Positions 35,315 through 45,009 are shown, numbered from the stretch's first letter. The stretch is 64,000 nucleotides of DNA from Elusimicrobiaceae bacterium (GCA_017534965.1 JAFXVA010000038.1:16913-80912), one strand, 5' to 3'. The notes: generated from the letters alone by a model not told the origin. Translations and numbers: made by a program.

Positions 35315-35859
35315 AATTTCTTAATCATCTCCTTAAAAAGTTCACTTGGAAAGCCAACAACATTATCTTTAGAGCCAAGCACTTTTTCTATAAACATATC
35401 ATTTTTATCCTGCATGGCATAAGCACCGGCTTTATCAAGATGTTTATAAGATAAAATTTTTAAAACTTCCGCGCTTAATTTGCGCGCTTTGCACCAACTT
35501 ACATCATAACCGCAAAGTATTTGCCTTTTGTTTTTGCAAACTAAAGCAAGCCCGCTGTAAACACGCTGCCAAGAGCCGTTTTCTTTATTTAACAAGCGCA
35601 AGGCATCCTTTTGATTTTTTGGCTTTCCTAAAATTTCGCCTTTACAATAAACAAGAGTATCACCGGCAATAACCAAAGCATCAGGATATAAAGCCGCCAC
35701 GCTAAAGGCCTTTTTTAAAGCAAGATCTTTAACCACGGCAAAAGGGCGCTTTTTTGTTGTTGTTTCCTTTATTGAAGAAGCAATAACATCAAACTTATAG
35801 CCCAATCTTTTTAAAATATCCTGCCTTCTTGGCGAGCCAGAAGCAAGTATTATACGCAT
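35311..35859 (-). CDS. maf: Maf-like nucleotide pyrophosphatase
   Basis: A 182-residue Maf-family protein with LASGSPRRQDIL at the start and VIAGDTLVY, a signature of nucleoside triphosphate pyrophosphatases that remove non-canonical nucleotides. Length is usual. It overlaps trxB downstream and shares its first base with the stop of the small membrane-protein gene upstream. Confidence 0.9.
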   Translation of the reverse strand: MRIILASGSPRRQDILKRLGYKFDVIASSIKETTTKKRPFAVVKDLALKKAFSVAALYPDALVIAGDTLVYCKGEILGKPKNQKDALRLLNKENGSWQRVYSGLALVCKNKRQILCGYDVSWCKARKLSAEVLKILSYKHLDKAGAYAMQDKNDMFIEKVLGSKDNVVGFPSELFKEMIKKL

Positions 35860-36089
35860 TATAACTTAATTGTATAAGTGCAAAGGCCGTAGGAACAAAT
35901 CATCCCTAGTAAGCCACAAACGCTTAAGCTTAATTTCAAAGATCTAACACCAAAGGTGTGAAGTTCTGTTAAAGTGGCATATAAATCGCTAGGCATAAAT
36001 TGGGCAAAGAGCCATTGCCAAGCAAGGCCGATTAAAGCGGCAAGAATAAAAAATACGATAACTCCTACTAAAATTTTAAATGCTTTCAT
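35859..36089 (-). CDS. Small membrane protein of unknown function
   Basis: A 76-residue protein with an N-terminal membrane helix (about 5-25) and a second hydrophobic segment (about 50-72). The family is not recognised. It has an AGGAGG-like ribosome binding site, follows an extended -10 at 36118-36128 and abuts maf. Confidence 0.6.
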   Translation of the reverse strand: MKAFKILVGVIVFFILAALIGLAWQWLFAQFMPSDLYATLTELHTFGVRSLKLSLSVCGLLGMICSYGLCTYTIKL

Positions 36090-36117
36090 ATAAAACCTCC
36101 AATAAAGTTATACTTAT

Positions 36118-36128
36118 AGTATAGCAAA
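36118..36128 (-). promoter_or_regulatory. Extended -10 promoter element
   Basis: Minus strand TTTGCTATACT, 28 bp before the start codon at 36089; it directly follows a terminator stem on the same strand. Confidence 0.5.
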
Positions 36129-36166
36129 AAAGCCGCCTCTCAAGAAAACTCAAGAAGCGGCTTTTT
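36127..36166 (-). terminator. Intrinsic terminator of the YggS/YggU transcript
   Basis: AAAAAGCCGC with GCGGCTTTTT, 10-bp arms and a 20-nt loop, T-rich tail on the minus strand, 21 bp after the YggU-like stop. Confidence 0.8.
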
Positions 36167-36187
36167 ATCTTAATAAACAAACTAAGT

Positions 36188-36451
36188 TTACGGAATAGCA
36201 TCCATTATTTTACGCAAGGCCTGTTCATCCGGTCCGCGTATTTCAATAGTTTTTTCCTTACCTTTATTGCCTTTTACAATATTAACCAAGTTGGAGTCAA
36301 CTTCAAAAAATTCCGCTAAAAAATCTTTTAAAATATCATTTGCTTCTGTATCGATTTTTTCCGTGCGGACTTTTACTCTTAACACGCTGCCAATTCTGCT
36401 GACGACTTCATTATCCCCTTTGGTTGATATAGCGCGAACTTTAATTATCAT
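36188..36451 (-). CDS. DUF167/YggU-family protein
   Basis: An 87-residue protein with the DUF167 core: RVKVRTEKIDTEANDILKDFLAEFF and NIVKGNKGKEKTIEI. The function of this family is unknown. It lies 15 bp downstream of the YggS gene, a common yggS-yggT-yggU-type neighbourhood. Confidence 0.82.
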   Translation of the reverse strand: MIIKVRAISTKGDNEVVSRIGSVLRVKVRTEKIDTEANDILKDFLAEFFEVDSNLVNIVKGNKGKEKTIEIRGPDEQALRKIMDAIP

Positions 36452-36466
36452 TACATCCTCCTAAAA

Positions 36467-37150
36467 CTAATCAAAAACAGCACTGCCTATTCTTATCAAA
36501 TTGCTGCCTTCTTCCAAAGCAATTTCAAAATCACTGCTCATACCGAGTGAAAGGTAATCTTCTTTTGTAAAATAGCAATCAAAAATATTTTTTGCTTTTT
36601 TAAAAGCAGATCTTATTTCTTCATTACTACCTTGCGGGGCTATTGCCATAAGCCCTTTAAGTTTAATACCGGGGTAAAGTGTTTTAACTTGTTTAATAAA
36701 AGCGGGCACTTCTTCAATATTTAAACCACCTTGCGTTTGCCTGTTTGTTAATTTAAGCTGCAACAGGCAAAGTGCCGTTTTATTTTGCTTTTGGGCTTGT
36801 TTATTTAAAACCTCTGCCAAATGTAAACTATCAAGAGAACAAATTAAATCAAAATTTTCTAAAACTTTGGCTGCCTTATTTGTTTGCAGGTGGCCTATAA
36901 AAAATTTTTTAACTTTAAAATCTTTTAACTCAGGACTTGAAAATTTCTCTAAAGTATCTTTAAGTTGGCTTTGCCCGATTGCAAAGACTTCTCTTTTACT
37001 TAAAAGCTGCCAAATTTGTTCTTTAGTTGCATATTTTGTTACTACTAAAATATTAACTTTAGAAAAATCTCTCTTATTTTTAAGGCAGATTTCTTTAACT
37101 TTAGCTAAAACTTTATCATAAGCCAGGGCGATTTTAGTTTCCTCTTGCAT
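36467..37150 (-). CDS. YggS-family PLP homeostasis protein
   Basis: A 227-residue PLP-binding protein of the YggS/YBL036C family, involved in pyridoxal phosphate homeostasis. The PLP lysine is at residue 39 (VVTKYATKEQIW) and the barrel motifs KLKGLMAIAP and LSLGMSSDFEIALEEGSNLIRIGSAVF are complete. Length is standard. Confidence 0.92.
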   Translation of the reverse strand: MQEETKIALAYDKVLAKVKEICLKNKRDFSKVNILVVTKYATKEQIWQLLSKREVFAIGQSQLKDTLEKFSSPELKDFKVKKFFIGHLQTNKAAKVLENFDLICSLDSLHLAEVLNKQAQKQNKTALCLLQLKLTNRQTQGGLNIEEVPAFIKQVKTLYPGIKLKGLMAIAPQGSNEEIRSAFKKAKNIFDCYFTKEDYLSLGMSSDFEIALEEGSNLIRIGSAVFD

Positions 37151-37235
37151 AGACCCTTACCTTATATATATTTTACCAAAATTTGAGAAATGGGGCAAAT
37201 TATATATCTTTTTTAAAACAGATACAAGCCCTTAT

Positions 37236-38726
37236 TTATTTTAAGGTTGGCTTTATGTGGGTTAAAAGCCAATTTTTAGCAGTTTTTTCGTCAGTTATTT
37301 TACCTTCCACTTGAGCAAGGGTAAGTTTTTCCAAAATATCACCGACAAGCGGACTTGGCTGAATATTTAAAATTTCCATAACCTGTTTGCCGTCAAGAAG
37401 TTTAGGAGGCAAAACAATTTTTTGTTTTTCCGTAAAGTATTTGGAAATTAAAAAATTGAGCATTTGCATATGACGCAAAGTTTTGCCTACATTTTCCTTT
37501 TTGCGGGCTTCTTCAATAGTCATAACAGGGGCGTGGGCTTTTTTGATAAGGGCTTTTGTCTGGGAGACACTAACATAACTTGTATAATCAGACCAGCACA
37601 AAAGAAGCATTGGCAAACCTGCCGGCCCTAACTCTTTAAAAAATTTATAAATACCTTTATCGGTTACAATTTCATTACTTGCAAGATTGCTGGGGCGCAA
37701 ATGAAACTCTATCATTTTACAAATCATTTTAATTTCGTCATTAGAATATTTTAGTTTTTTAAGGAACTCTTTTGCCATAGCTGCGCCTTTTTCTTCGTGA
37801 TAAAAAAATCTAAGGCGGCCTTTCATCATTTTAGCAGTAGCCGGCTTTGCAATATCATGCAAGAAGGCGGCCATTTTATAAAGGGCTTTATCCTGGGCGA
37901 TATTTGCCATTTTCTTGCCATAAGGTTTAAAAATTTCGCTTACTTTATCAAGCAAAAACTCCATACGCTCAACAACAAGCAGAGTATGAGTCCACACTCC
38001 GCCCTCACCGTAATAACATTTAGCGCAAGCTTTTTGCTTTTCAAGTTCGGGCAGTAAAATTTTAAACAAACCGGCAGACTGCATTTCTTTAAGATAAAAA
38101 GCGGTATTTTTTTCTTTAAAAATCTTCTTAAATTCTTCTTGAATACGCTCGCCGGCCGGATTAGCGGCAAGTTTTGAATATTTCTTTATTAAAGTTAAAG
38201 TGGCAGGAGAAATCTTAAAATTAAGTTGAGCCGCTGTTCTAAAAGCTCTAAATAAACGCAAAGGATCTTCTTTAAAGACAAGAGTATTATTTGCGCGGAT
38301 AACTTTTGCTTTTAAATCTTGCTGGCCTTTGTTCAAATCTAAAATATCTTTAGGATTTAAAACCAAAAGATAAGATTTATCTTTAACTTTTATCTTTTTG
38401 ACTTTTGAAACCGGGCAGGCAAAAGCATTTATTGTAAAATCCCGCCTTTTTAAATCTTGCTTAATATCTTTGCCTATAATTGCGCAAACATCAATTTGTA
38501 AGCCATTTTTGGAAGAAATACGCCATACTCCAAACTCGGCGTCCATTTCAAAAGCAGTGGCTTTTAATTTACTGGCCAAAGATTTTGAAACTTTTAGCAA
38601 ATCTTGTTTAGGCAAAGCAATATCAATATCTGTGCTATATTTTTTAAGCAAACTATTGCGAACTGCCCCGCCGACATAATAAGCCATGGGCGCTAAGTCC
38701 TGTATAATTTTGGCAAGATTTTCCAT
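37236..38726 (-). CDS. CCA-adding tRNA nucleotidyltransferase family protein with HD domain
   Basis: A 496-residue class II nucleotidyltransferase with GGAVRNSLL and catalytic aspartates Asp33 and Asp35 (DIDIAL) and a C-terminal HD domain (HDIAKPATAK region around residue 290). Such proteins add or repair the tRNA 3' CCA or act as poly(A) polymerase. The HD domain, found in the PcnB/CCA group with phosphohydrolase, supports this. Gap to YggS 85 bp, with no gene. Confidence 0.88.
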   Translation of the reverse strand: MENLAKIIQDLAPMAYYVGGAVRNSLLKKYSTDIDIALPKQDLLKVSKSLASKLKATAFEMDAEFGVWRISSKNGLQIDVCAIIGKDIKQDLKRRDFTINAFACPVSKVKKIKVKDKSYLLVLNPKDILDLNKGQQDLKAKVIRANNTLVFKEDPLRLFRAFRTAAQLNFKISPATLTLIKKYSKLAANPAGERIQEEFKKIFKEKNTAFYLKEMQSAGLFKILLPELEKQKACAKCYYGEGGVWTHTLLVVERMEFLLDKVSEIFKPYGKKMANIAQDKALYKMAAFLHDIAKPATAKMMKGRLRFFYHEEKGAAMAKEFLKKLKYSNDEIKMICKMIEFHLRPSNLASNEIVTDKGIYKFFKELGPAGLPMLLLCWSDYTSYVSVSQTKALIKKAHAPVMTIEEARKKENVGKTLRHMQMLNFLISKYFTEKQKIVLPPKLLDGKQVMEILNIQPSPLVGDILEKLTLAQVEGKITDEKTAKNWLLTHIKPTLK

Positions 38727-38739
38727 TTTTATATAACTC

Positions 38740-40356
38740 TTAATTTTCAGCTGTCATCGTGGCAAGGCGTTCTTTCATCTTTTCAACGGCCTCTTTACGA
38801 AGATCTTTTTTAAGAATTTTTCTAAGAGAATTTTTAGGTAAGGAATCTCTAAATTCCACTTCTCTAGGGCGTTTATAGTTATCTAAATTATTTTTTAGAT
38901 ATTTTCTAAAATCGGCTTCGTCAAAATCATAACCTTTTCTTTTGACTGCATAAAGTTTAATGATTTCGCCACCATGGCCATCAGGCACGCCGATAACAGC
39001 GCATTCTTCAATACCGGGGTAATCGTTTATCACGTGTTCCACCTGAGCAGAGAAGACTTTTAACCCCTTAATAATAATCATGTCTTTCTTTCTATCGCGG
39101 ATAAAGATAAAGCCCTCATCATCAACAACGCCGATATCTCCTGTTTTAAACCAACCTTCAGAATCAAAAACCTCTGCAGTAGCGGCAGGATTATTGTAAT
39201 ACCCTTTAAAAACATTGTCGCCTTTTACGCAGATTTCCCCTTCTTCGTTGCGACCAAGTTCTTTGCCGTTATCATCAATGATTTTAACATTAACATAAGG
39301 CAAATTGATACCTACTGAGCCGGCTTTTTTGTTTTCTTCCGTATTGACGCTTACAACAGGGCTTGTTTCGGTTAAGCCATAACCTTCCAAAATAGGAAGC
39401 CCCAGTTGTTTTTCAAAGTGGTCTTTTGTTTCCTGACTTAAAGGAGCTGCGCCGGAAATACAAAAACGGACCTTTCTAAAAGCCCAATATTGCAAATAAA
39501 GTCTTTTAAGACCTTTTGCTTCTTTTGACAAAACACTATATAGTTGCGGAACAGCAGTCATAATGGTAATTTTTTCTTTACCCATTAAGTGAAGCCAAGC
39601 AGAAGCAGGCGTAATATTTGCCATAACAACTATTTTTAAACCTAGATAAAGAGGGGTTATGACATTTGCCGTCCACGCAAGAGTATGGAACATCGGCAAA
39701 ATACAAAGCATTGAGTCATCATCATTAATTTTAAAAGAGATTACCAAAGAATACACATCTGATAGAAAATTATTATGAGTAAGCATTACCCCTTTTGGCA
39801 TACCTGTTGTGCCCGAAGTATATAAAATCATAGCAATATCTTCGGCGGCGGGCTTTACGGAAAGAGTTTGAGGGTTAAACTTACTTTCTTCTATAGCCGG
39901 CCAGAAAAGTTTAATATCGGGGTCGTTTAATTCTTTTACACTTGAAGATATTTCATCCGTTGAAAAAATATAATTCAAATCGGGTAATTCTTTTTTAACT
40001 TTAGCATAGTGGCGCAAAAACTCCGCCTGAGTAACAACGGCTTTTGCCTTACAATCTTTTAAAATAAACTTTATTTCTTCTGCTTTAGAAATCATAAAGT
40101 TTATAGGAACGCCTACAGCACCTATCTTATAAAGAGCAAAATTAGTTATAATGACTTCCACCCCATTTCTAAGGGCTAAAGCTACTTTATCATTGGCGCG
40201 AACGCCGTGTTGCCAAAGCATATCGCTTGCTCTGTCAACACTCATTAAAAGTTGATGATAGCTCCAGGTTTTACCTTCGCTAATAACTGCGGGAGCTTCT
40301 GGCTTTCTATAAGCGCTATCTGCTAGAACGCTATAAAGATTCGTATGTTTTATCAT
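38740..40356 (-). CDS. AMP-forming acyl-CoA synthetase
   Basis: Starting at the ATG at 40354-40356 gives 538 residues; a start at 40398 would add 14 non-conserved residues. The AMP-binding motif LYTSGTTGMPKG, the GYGLTETSPV motif and GDIGVVDDEGF are in order, and the C-terminal KNSLRKILKKDLRK segment carries the catalytic lysine. The overall form is close to long-chain fatty acid CoA ligases, which activate fatty acids. It is preceded by no clear ribosome binding site. Confidence 0.9.
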   Translation of the reverse strand: MIKHTNLYSVLADSAYRKPEAPAVISEGKTWSYHQLLMSVDRASDMLWQHGVRANDKVALALRNGVEVIITNFALYKIGAVGVPINFMISKAEEIKFILKDCKAKAVVTQAEFLRHYAKVKKELPDLNYIFSTDEISSSVKELNDPDIKLFWPAIEESKFNPQTLSVKPAAEDIAMILYTSGTTGMPKGVMLTHNNFLSDVYSLVISFKINDDDSMLCILPMFHTLAWTANVITPLYLGLKIVVMANITPASAWLHLMGKEKITIMTAVPQLYSVLSKEAKGLKRLYLQYWAFRKVRFCISGAAPLSQETKDHFEKQLGLPILEGYGLTETSPVVSVNTEENKKAGSVGINLPYVNVKIIDDNGKELGRNEEGEICVKGDNVFKGYYNNPAATAEVFDSEGWFKTGDIGVVDDEGFIFIRDRKKDMIIIKGLKVFSAQVEHVINDYPGIEECAVIGVPDGHGGEIIKLYAVKRKGYDFDEADFRKYLKNNLDNYKRPREVEFRDSLPKNSLRKILKKDLRKEAVEKMKERLATMTAEN

Positions 40357-40418
40357 ATATTTATATTTTACTATTTTAAGAGCAAACTGCCAATACAAAA
40401 AAGGGGAAATGGCATAAA

Positions 40419-40452
40419 AAACCCCCGCTTAATAATTAATAAACGGGGGTTT
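40419..40452 (-). terminator. Intrinsic terminator of the secreted-protein operon
   Basis: AAACCCCCG with CGGGGGTTT, 9-bp arms, 16-nt AT-rich loop and a T-run on the minus strand; 19 bp after the stop at 40472. Confidence 0.8.
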
Positions 40453-40471
40453 AAAAACAACTTTATAAAGT

Positions 40472-41332
40472 TTATTTAACTAAAACTTTCTTAGTAAAGT
40501 TAAAGTTTTTACCTTTAATATTAACAAGATAAACACCTGTTGCTTTATTGGAAACATTAATATAAGTTTTACCTACAACAAGTTTACCTTTGTTAAGAAG
40601 TTTACCTTCCAAACTATATAAGTTAAAATCAGCATTATCAATTTGGTTATCAACTTCAATTCTGTCATTTACATAGTTAACTTTAACTTTGTCATTAAGG
40701 TAATTGTTAACTCCAACGGTGTTAGAAACACTAAACATTTTTGAATCATAGATAACTTCAGAGCCATTATAATCTTGAAAAACACCGATATAATAATCAC
40801 CGCTGTTAATTGCTAACAATTCTCTGCCGTCAACGGAAACACCGGTATTAGTATAATAAAGTTCTTGCGGGAGATTAAAAGTTAAGCTATATGATTCTGA
40901 TTGGAATTCATAGTAAATACCGAGGTTTCTTTCGCTATCCATCACCCAAGGTAACGGGGGGGCAATCATTAACATACCTGATTCGTATTGAGGGGTATTA
41001 ATTTTGGCAATCCTGGTATTGCACTGATAATCAATACACAAATAAACATTAATAGGCATTTGAGCGGTAATATCCGCTATATAATAATTACTTGGAATAA
41101 CAGGCCAAGCATTTAAAATGCTATCATCAACATTCCAGTTATCTTCTGTATTCCAATCAACAGAAACAGAACCTTTTTCTTTATTCTGTTTATGTATTTC
41201 TGTTAAATTTACTCTTAGAGCTTTTAACATTTCAGGATTAGAGTTTAATATTTCTTGTTTTAAATTAAAACAATTTCCTGATAAAGTAAGACCTGTTAAC
41301 AATACAACTACTGCAAGTATGTTTCTTTTCAT
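40472..41332 (-). CDS. Secreted protein with type IX-like C-terminal sorting domain
   Basis: A 286-residue protein with a signal peptide (about 1-22) and a C-terminal pattern FNLYSLEGKLLNKGKLVVGKTY ... TGVYLVNIKG ... KKVLVK, resembling Por/type IX sorting domains. The rest has no recognised fold. It is the second gene after a Cys-rich secreted protein (16 bp apart), and the pair shares a promoter at 43039-43067 and a terminator at 40419-40452. Its tail resembles that of the protein at 14695-15885. Confidence 0.72.
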   Translation of the reverse strand: MKRNILAVVVLLTGLTLSGNCFNLKQEILNSNPEMLKALRVNLTEIHKQNKEKGSVSVDWNTEDNWNVDDSILNAWPVIPSNYYIADITAQMPINVYLCIDYQCNTRIAKINTPQYESGMLMIAPPLPWVMDSERNLGIYYEFQSESYSLTFNLPQELYYTNTGVSVDGRELLAINSGDYYIGVFQDYNGSEVIYDSKMFSVSNTVGVNNYLNDKVKVNYVNDRIEVDNQIDNADFNLYSLEGKLLNKGKLVVGKTYINVSNKATGVYLVNIKGKNFNFTKKVLVK

Positions 41333-41348
41333 TTTATTTTATTTCCTC

Positions 41349-42992
41349 CTAGTCAACCCATTGGCAGGTTAATAAAGTGCTAGCCGCCGGTTGTTCAAGA
41401 TATATAGTAAGATCTGAGGCAGGTGGTTGGTTATATCCTTTCCAAATATTAGAAGCCGGGTTGCATTCTACCGCTTGTGTTACATTTGAAGCAAATGGCT
41501 CATCTATTAGTTGAACAGAACTATCCTCATAATTTATATTATTATTATTTTTTCCACATCTTCCTGGGTTACATTTAATTCTATTATCTTTACATCTTCT
41601 ATAATTACTTTGCATATATTTATTGCAAGTTTTGGCTCTTATCGCTTTATACTTATCGCGGTCCGGACCAATTTTGATACAAGTAAAATTGTTTACATTT
41701 ATACCGGCAGGGGTTTTATCTTTTATACCTTGGCAAATTTGCTCATTTGATAAAGCATTTAACCCGCTAGTTTCATAACCGGCACCATATAAATCTTCAC
41801 AATAGGGGGTGGTAATATTTGTTCCTTCGCAAGTTGCATGTTTCATACTTTTAATTTGTGTTTCCGCTTCTGCCGGGTCATTTGCCCAGAAACCGCAGAA
41901 TAATTTACGCCAACCGATTTTCATTCTCGCTACTGCTACGCTATAACTTCCCCCACTATTAGAACTTGAACATTGAGATTGAATTGTTCCTAAAGACCCT
42001 TTTACCTTTAATTCGCTAGCAGGAATACTTTGATTATATACAGGCTTTGCCAAAGGTTTACCATCTACTCCATTACATTTTGCAGTATCACTCCAATCTG
42101 CTTCATAACCGACTAAAGTTTGAGTCATTTTATCTTCTCTATATTTGCACGGATAATCAAGACCTTTGCCGGCCACTGTCGTGGTAGCAAGATGCCAACC
42201 ATAAACGACACTTCCTGTGCATTTTCTTAACGTTTGAGCAGAGCAAGTAAAAGAACTTTTTGTTGCACCTGCATTATAAAAACATTTATTAGGAACGGAG
42301 TTACTTTCCCCTGCTTCTTGAACGGCGCCATCCCAACCGGCTGTGCAGGTGCCAAGCAAGGTAGCATTTTCAGTTGTTATATGCCATTCGCCGCCATCCG
42401 GATTGTTTGGATCCGAGTCAACAGTTCCACAATAAGCAAACCAATAATCATGCGCTGTGGGATTGCTTTGATCGGGGTAGTCATTATTTTCCGTATAGGC
42501 AGGCAATTTAACCCATCTTATATTACATTTCGGGTTCTTCATTTCGACCCCGTTAAATTTTAATATACCATTGTTTGTTAATAAGCCACCAACATTACTA
42601 AAGTTTGTATCACCGCCGTAAATTCTATTAACTTTGGAATTGGTAACTGTAGTATTATTTGTTGTATAAAGATTACCGCCCATACCCAAAGCTGTTGTGC
42701 CGGTAACAGCCGGTGTTCTTAACATATAAACATCTCTACTAGCACCTAAAGTGGTATTAGCAGCAAAAGGCAAATTTGAACCGGTATCTAAATTTAATTT
42801 AAAACCCAAACCACGAATTTCATCAGTTACATTTAAGTTACCTGCAAAAGAAGTAACACTTTTTGTCGCAACTGTTTGGTAATTTCCTGTTTTAGCAGGA
42901 GTATAAGAAACTGATTCTATAACTTGTGCCTGAGCATTAACAAAAGCAAATAAAGAAGCACAAACAAAAGATATTTTTATTATTTTGTTCAT
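41349..42992 (-). CDS. Secreted cysteine-rich protein of unknown function
   Basis: The ATG at 42990-42992 with GGAGAG before it gives 547 residues starting with a signal peptide (about 1-22). A start at 43067 would fall in the -35 box and add 25 non-signal residues. It has about 25 cysteines, many in CxxC or CxnC spacing (CTAGW, CFYNAG, CSAQTLRKC). No C-terminal sorting domain is visible. It heads the two-gene operon with the sorting-domain protein. I do not recognise it. Confidence 0.7.
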   Translation of the reverse strand: MNKIIKISFVCASLFAFVNAQAQVIESVSYTPAKTGNYQTVATKSVTSFAGNLNVTDEIRGLGFKLNLDTGSNLPFAANTTLGASRDVYMLRTPAVTGTTALGMGGNLYTTNNTTVTNSKVNRIYGGDTNFSNVGGLLTNNGILKFNGVEMKNPKCNIRWVKLPAYTENNDYPDQSNPTAHDYWFAYCGTVDSDPNNPDGGEWHITTENATLLGTCTAGWDGAVQEAGESNSVPNKCFYNAGATKSSFTCSAQTLRKCTGSVVYGWHLATTTVAGKGLDYPCKYREDKMTQTLVGYEADWSDTAKCNGVDGKPLAKPVYNQSIPASELKVKGSLGTIQSQCSSSNSGGSYSVAVARMKIGWRKLFCGFWANDPAEAETQIKSMKHATCEGTNITTPYCEDLYGAGYETSGLNALSNEQICQGIKDKTPAGINVNNFTCIKIGPDRDKYKAIRAKTCNKYMQSNYRRCKDNRIKCNPGRCGKNNNNINYEDSSVQLIDEPFASNVTQAVECNPASNIWKGYNQPPASDLTIYLEQPAASTLLTCQWVD

Positions 42993-43038
42993 TGTATTTC
43001 TCTCCATTAATGATATATAAAATGTTCTCCTAAAGTCT

Positions 43039-43067
43039 AGTATATGGCATTTTTTGTATTTTGTCAA
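43039..43067 (-). promoter_or_regulatory. Near-consensus sigma70-like promoter
   Basis: Minus strand TTGACA (43062-43067), 17-bp spacer, TATACT (43039-43044), 46 bp before the start at 42992. Confidence 0.75.
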
Positions 43068-43072
43068 TACTT

Positions 43073-43765
43073 TTATAACTTTAAATTTAAAGAATAGTCT
43101 TTTTTAGACTTTAAATGGCCTTCTTCAAAAAGCCACTCTTCCAACAATTCGCCCGTCTGAGAATATTTTTTTGTTGTGCCATGTTCGCGCCCATTTTTAT
43201 AAGGGGAAATCATGGCAATAGTTCCGTTTTTATGATAGGTTATTTTATCCCCTATAATTAAATCTTTGCTGTAATTACATTCTGTTTTTAAGTTGCCATC
43301 TTCATCATAAGTTTTGCTGATACCTTCCAAAAGACCATCATGATAAGAGGAAACTTCCAAAATTTTGCCATTTGGATAATATTTTAAACGGCGGCCGTTT
43401 TCTAAATCATTTTTATAAAAAAATTCTTCTCTAAGACGGCCATTGGGATAAAAAACAAAAACCCGTCCGTCTAAAAGGCCGTTTTTATATTCTTTTTCAA
43501 CATTAATTTTACCTGTTTCGTAAAAAATTCTGCTTTTGCCATGTCTTTTGCCTTTTTTAAAAGGACACTCAAAATAGGTAAGCCCGTTTGCAAAAAATTC
43601 GCGCACAATTCCGTCTGGCAAATTACCTTCACTTGAAATTATTTCCAAATTCTCATCCAGAGTTTCTTTAAAAACTTCTTTACCTTCAAACAAATAAGAA
43701 CGCAAAAACTTGCCTTTATCTTTTCCTGTTAAAGATTTTGTTTTTCTGATAATTAAATTTTCCAT
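43073..43765 (-). CDS. MORN-repeat protein
   Basis: A 230-residue protein consisting of about seven to eight MORN_2-type repeats with the recurring form (F)YPNGKL...YKNGLL(D/E)G, covering about residues 35-220. No signal peptide is seen. MORN proteins bind membranes or partners and are often annotated as YwqK-type antitoxins, but no toxin gene is adjacent. The partner is unknown. Confidence 0.8.
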   Translation of the reverse strand: MENLIIRKTKSLTGKDKGKFLRSYLFEGKEVFKETLDENLEIISSEGNLPDGIVREFFANGLTYFECPFKKGKRHGKSRIFYETGKINVEKEYKNGLLDGRVFVFYPNGRLREEFFYKNDLENGRRLKYYPNGKILEVSSYHDGLLEGISKTYDEDGNLKTECNYSKDLIIGDKITYHKNGTIAMISPYKNGREHGTTKKYSQTGELLEEWLFEEGHLKSKKDYSLNLKL

Positions 43766-43773
43766 AAAAACTC

Positions 43774-45006
43774 CTATTTTTTACCAAGTAAAGTTTTTGC
43801 CGCGCAAATTGCGCTTGTCCAGGCAAAATGCAAATTAAAGCCGCCACAACGGCCGTCAATATCAAGCAGTTCGCCCGTAATATAGAGATTGGGATTTTTT
43901 AAAGAACGAAAAGTTCCTTTTTCAATTTCCTTTGTATCCACACCGCCTTTTGCCGCACATGCCTGTTCAAAGGGGCGCAAACCTTCCACTCTAAAGGACC
44001 ATGCTTGTAATACTTCCTTTATTCTAGCAAAATTTTGGCTATTAAAATCACAAATTAATAAATTCTTTTTAAAACCAAGAAAATCTATCATCAAATTGGC
44101 AATACTATCAGCTAAAATACCGGCAAAAAAATCTTTTAATTTACGACGCGGATATTTTTGTGCGCGCGTATCTATAAAATCGCTAAATTCCTGTTTTGTA
44201 AAATTACTAAATAAATTTAACTCCAAAACTTGCCCTTTTTTGGCGTTTCGGCTTAAACTGAAAATATTATTGCCGGAAACGCCCTGTGCGTTAAATAGAA
44301 CTTCCCCTTCTTCACTTGCAATTAGTTTGCTGTTTTCTTTTAAAGAAGCAAGAGCATAAACTTTGACTCCGGCAATTCTTGTAAGGGCTGTTTTTTCCTG
44401 CAAATTAATTGAGCATAAAGCAGGGCTTAAAGGTTTTATTGTATGGCCAAAACTTTGCGCAAGGGCGTAACCTGCCTTACTGCCCCCCACCTGCGGATAA
44501 GCGAGCGAACCACAGGCAAGCACAATATTTTTTGCAAAATAATTTTGTCCTTGTTTAGAAGAAACCTTAAAAATTTTTGTTTTATTATCTTGGATAATTT
44601 TAGATACTTCCGTTCTTAAAGTTATTTCTGCTCCCGCTTCTTTTAAGGCACAAGTTAAGCAAGCAGCTAAACTTGAGGCCTTGGAAGTATAAGTAAAAAA
44701 GCGGTTGTTTTCTTCTTTGTAAAGTAAACCTAAATCAGCAAAATAATTAAGAGCATCTTGATAAGAAAATTTATCTAAAGCAGTTTTAACAAAATCCTGA
44801 TCGCCGTAATATTTATTTGGTGCTACTAAACGATTGGTGAAATTGCACTCTCCGTTACCGCTTACCAAAATTTTACGACCGCAAGTTATTTCTTTTTCCA
44901 AAAGTAAAACTTTTTTACCACCGCGTACAAGTTCTAAAGCACAAACAAGCCCGCTGGCCCCACCGCCAACAACAATAACATCATGAATATTTGTTTGTGC
45001 CTGCAT
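43774..45006 (-). CDS. NAD(P)/FAD-dependent oxidoreductase (YhiN/HI0933 family)
   Basis: A 410-residue flavoprotein with FAD motif VVGGGASGLVCALE near the start and the C-terminal ITGELLDIDGRCGGFNLHFAWTSA motif, typical of the BaiN/RdsA or HI0933-like family. The substrate is unknown. Length is standard. It lies 3 bp downstream of dut. Confidence 0.88.
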   Translation of the reverse strand: MQAQTNIHDVIVVGGGASGLVCALELVRGGKKVLLLEKEITCGRKILVSGNGECNFTNRLVAPNKYYGDQDFVKTALDKFSYQDALNYFADLGLLYKEENNRFFTYTSKASSLAACLTCALKEAGAEITLRTEVSKIIQDNKTKIFKVSSKQGQNYFAKNIVLACGSLAYPQVGGSKAGYALAQSFGHTIKPLSPALCSINLQEKTALTRIAGVKVYALASLKENSKLIASEEGEVLFNAQGVSGNNIFSLSRNAKKGQVLELNLFSNFTKQEFSDFIDTRAQKYPRRKLKDFFAGILADSIANLMIDFLGFKKNLLICDFNSQNFARIKEVLQAWSFRVEGLRPFEQACAAKGGVDTKEIEKGTFRSLKNPNLYITGELLDIDGRCGGFNLHFAWTSAICAAKTLLGKK

Positions 45007-45009
45007 AAA

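Noticed and set aside
43889..44359. 156-aa plus-strand reading frame
   Set aside because: Antisense to the YhiN-type flavoprotein; no ribosome binding site and no family resemblance.
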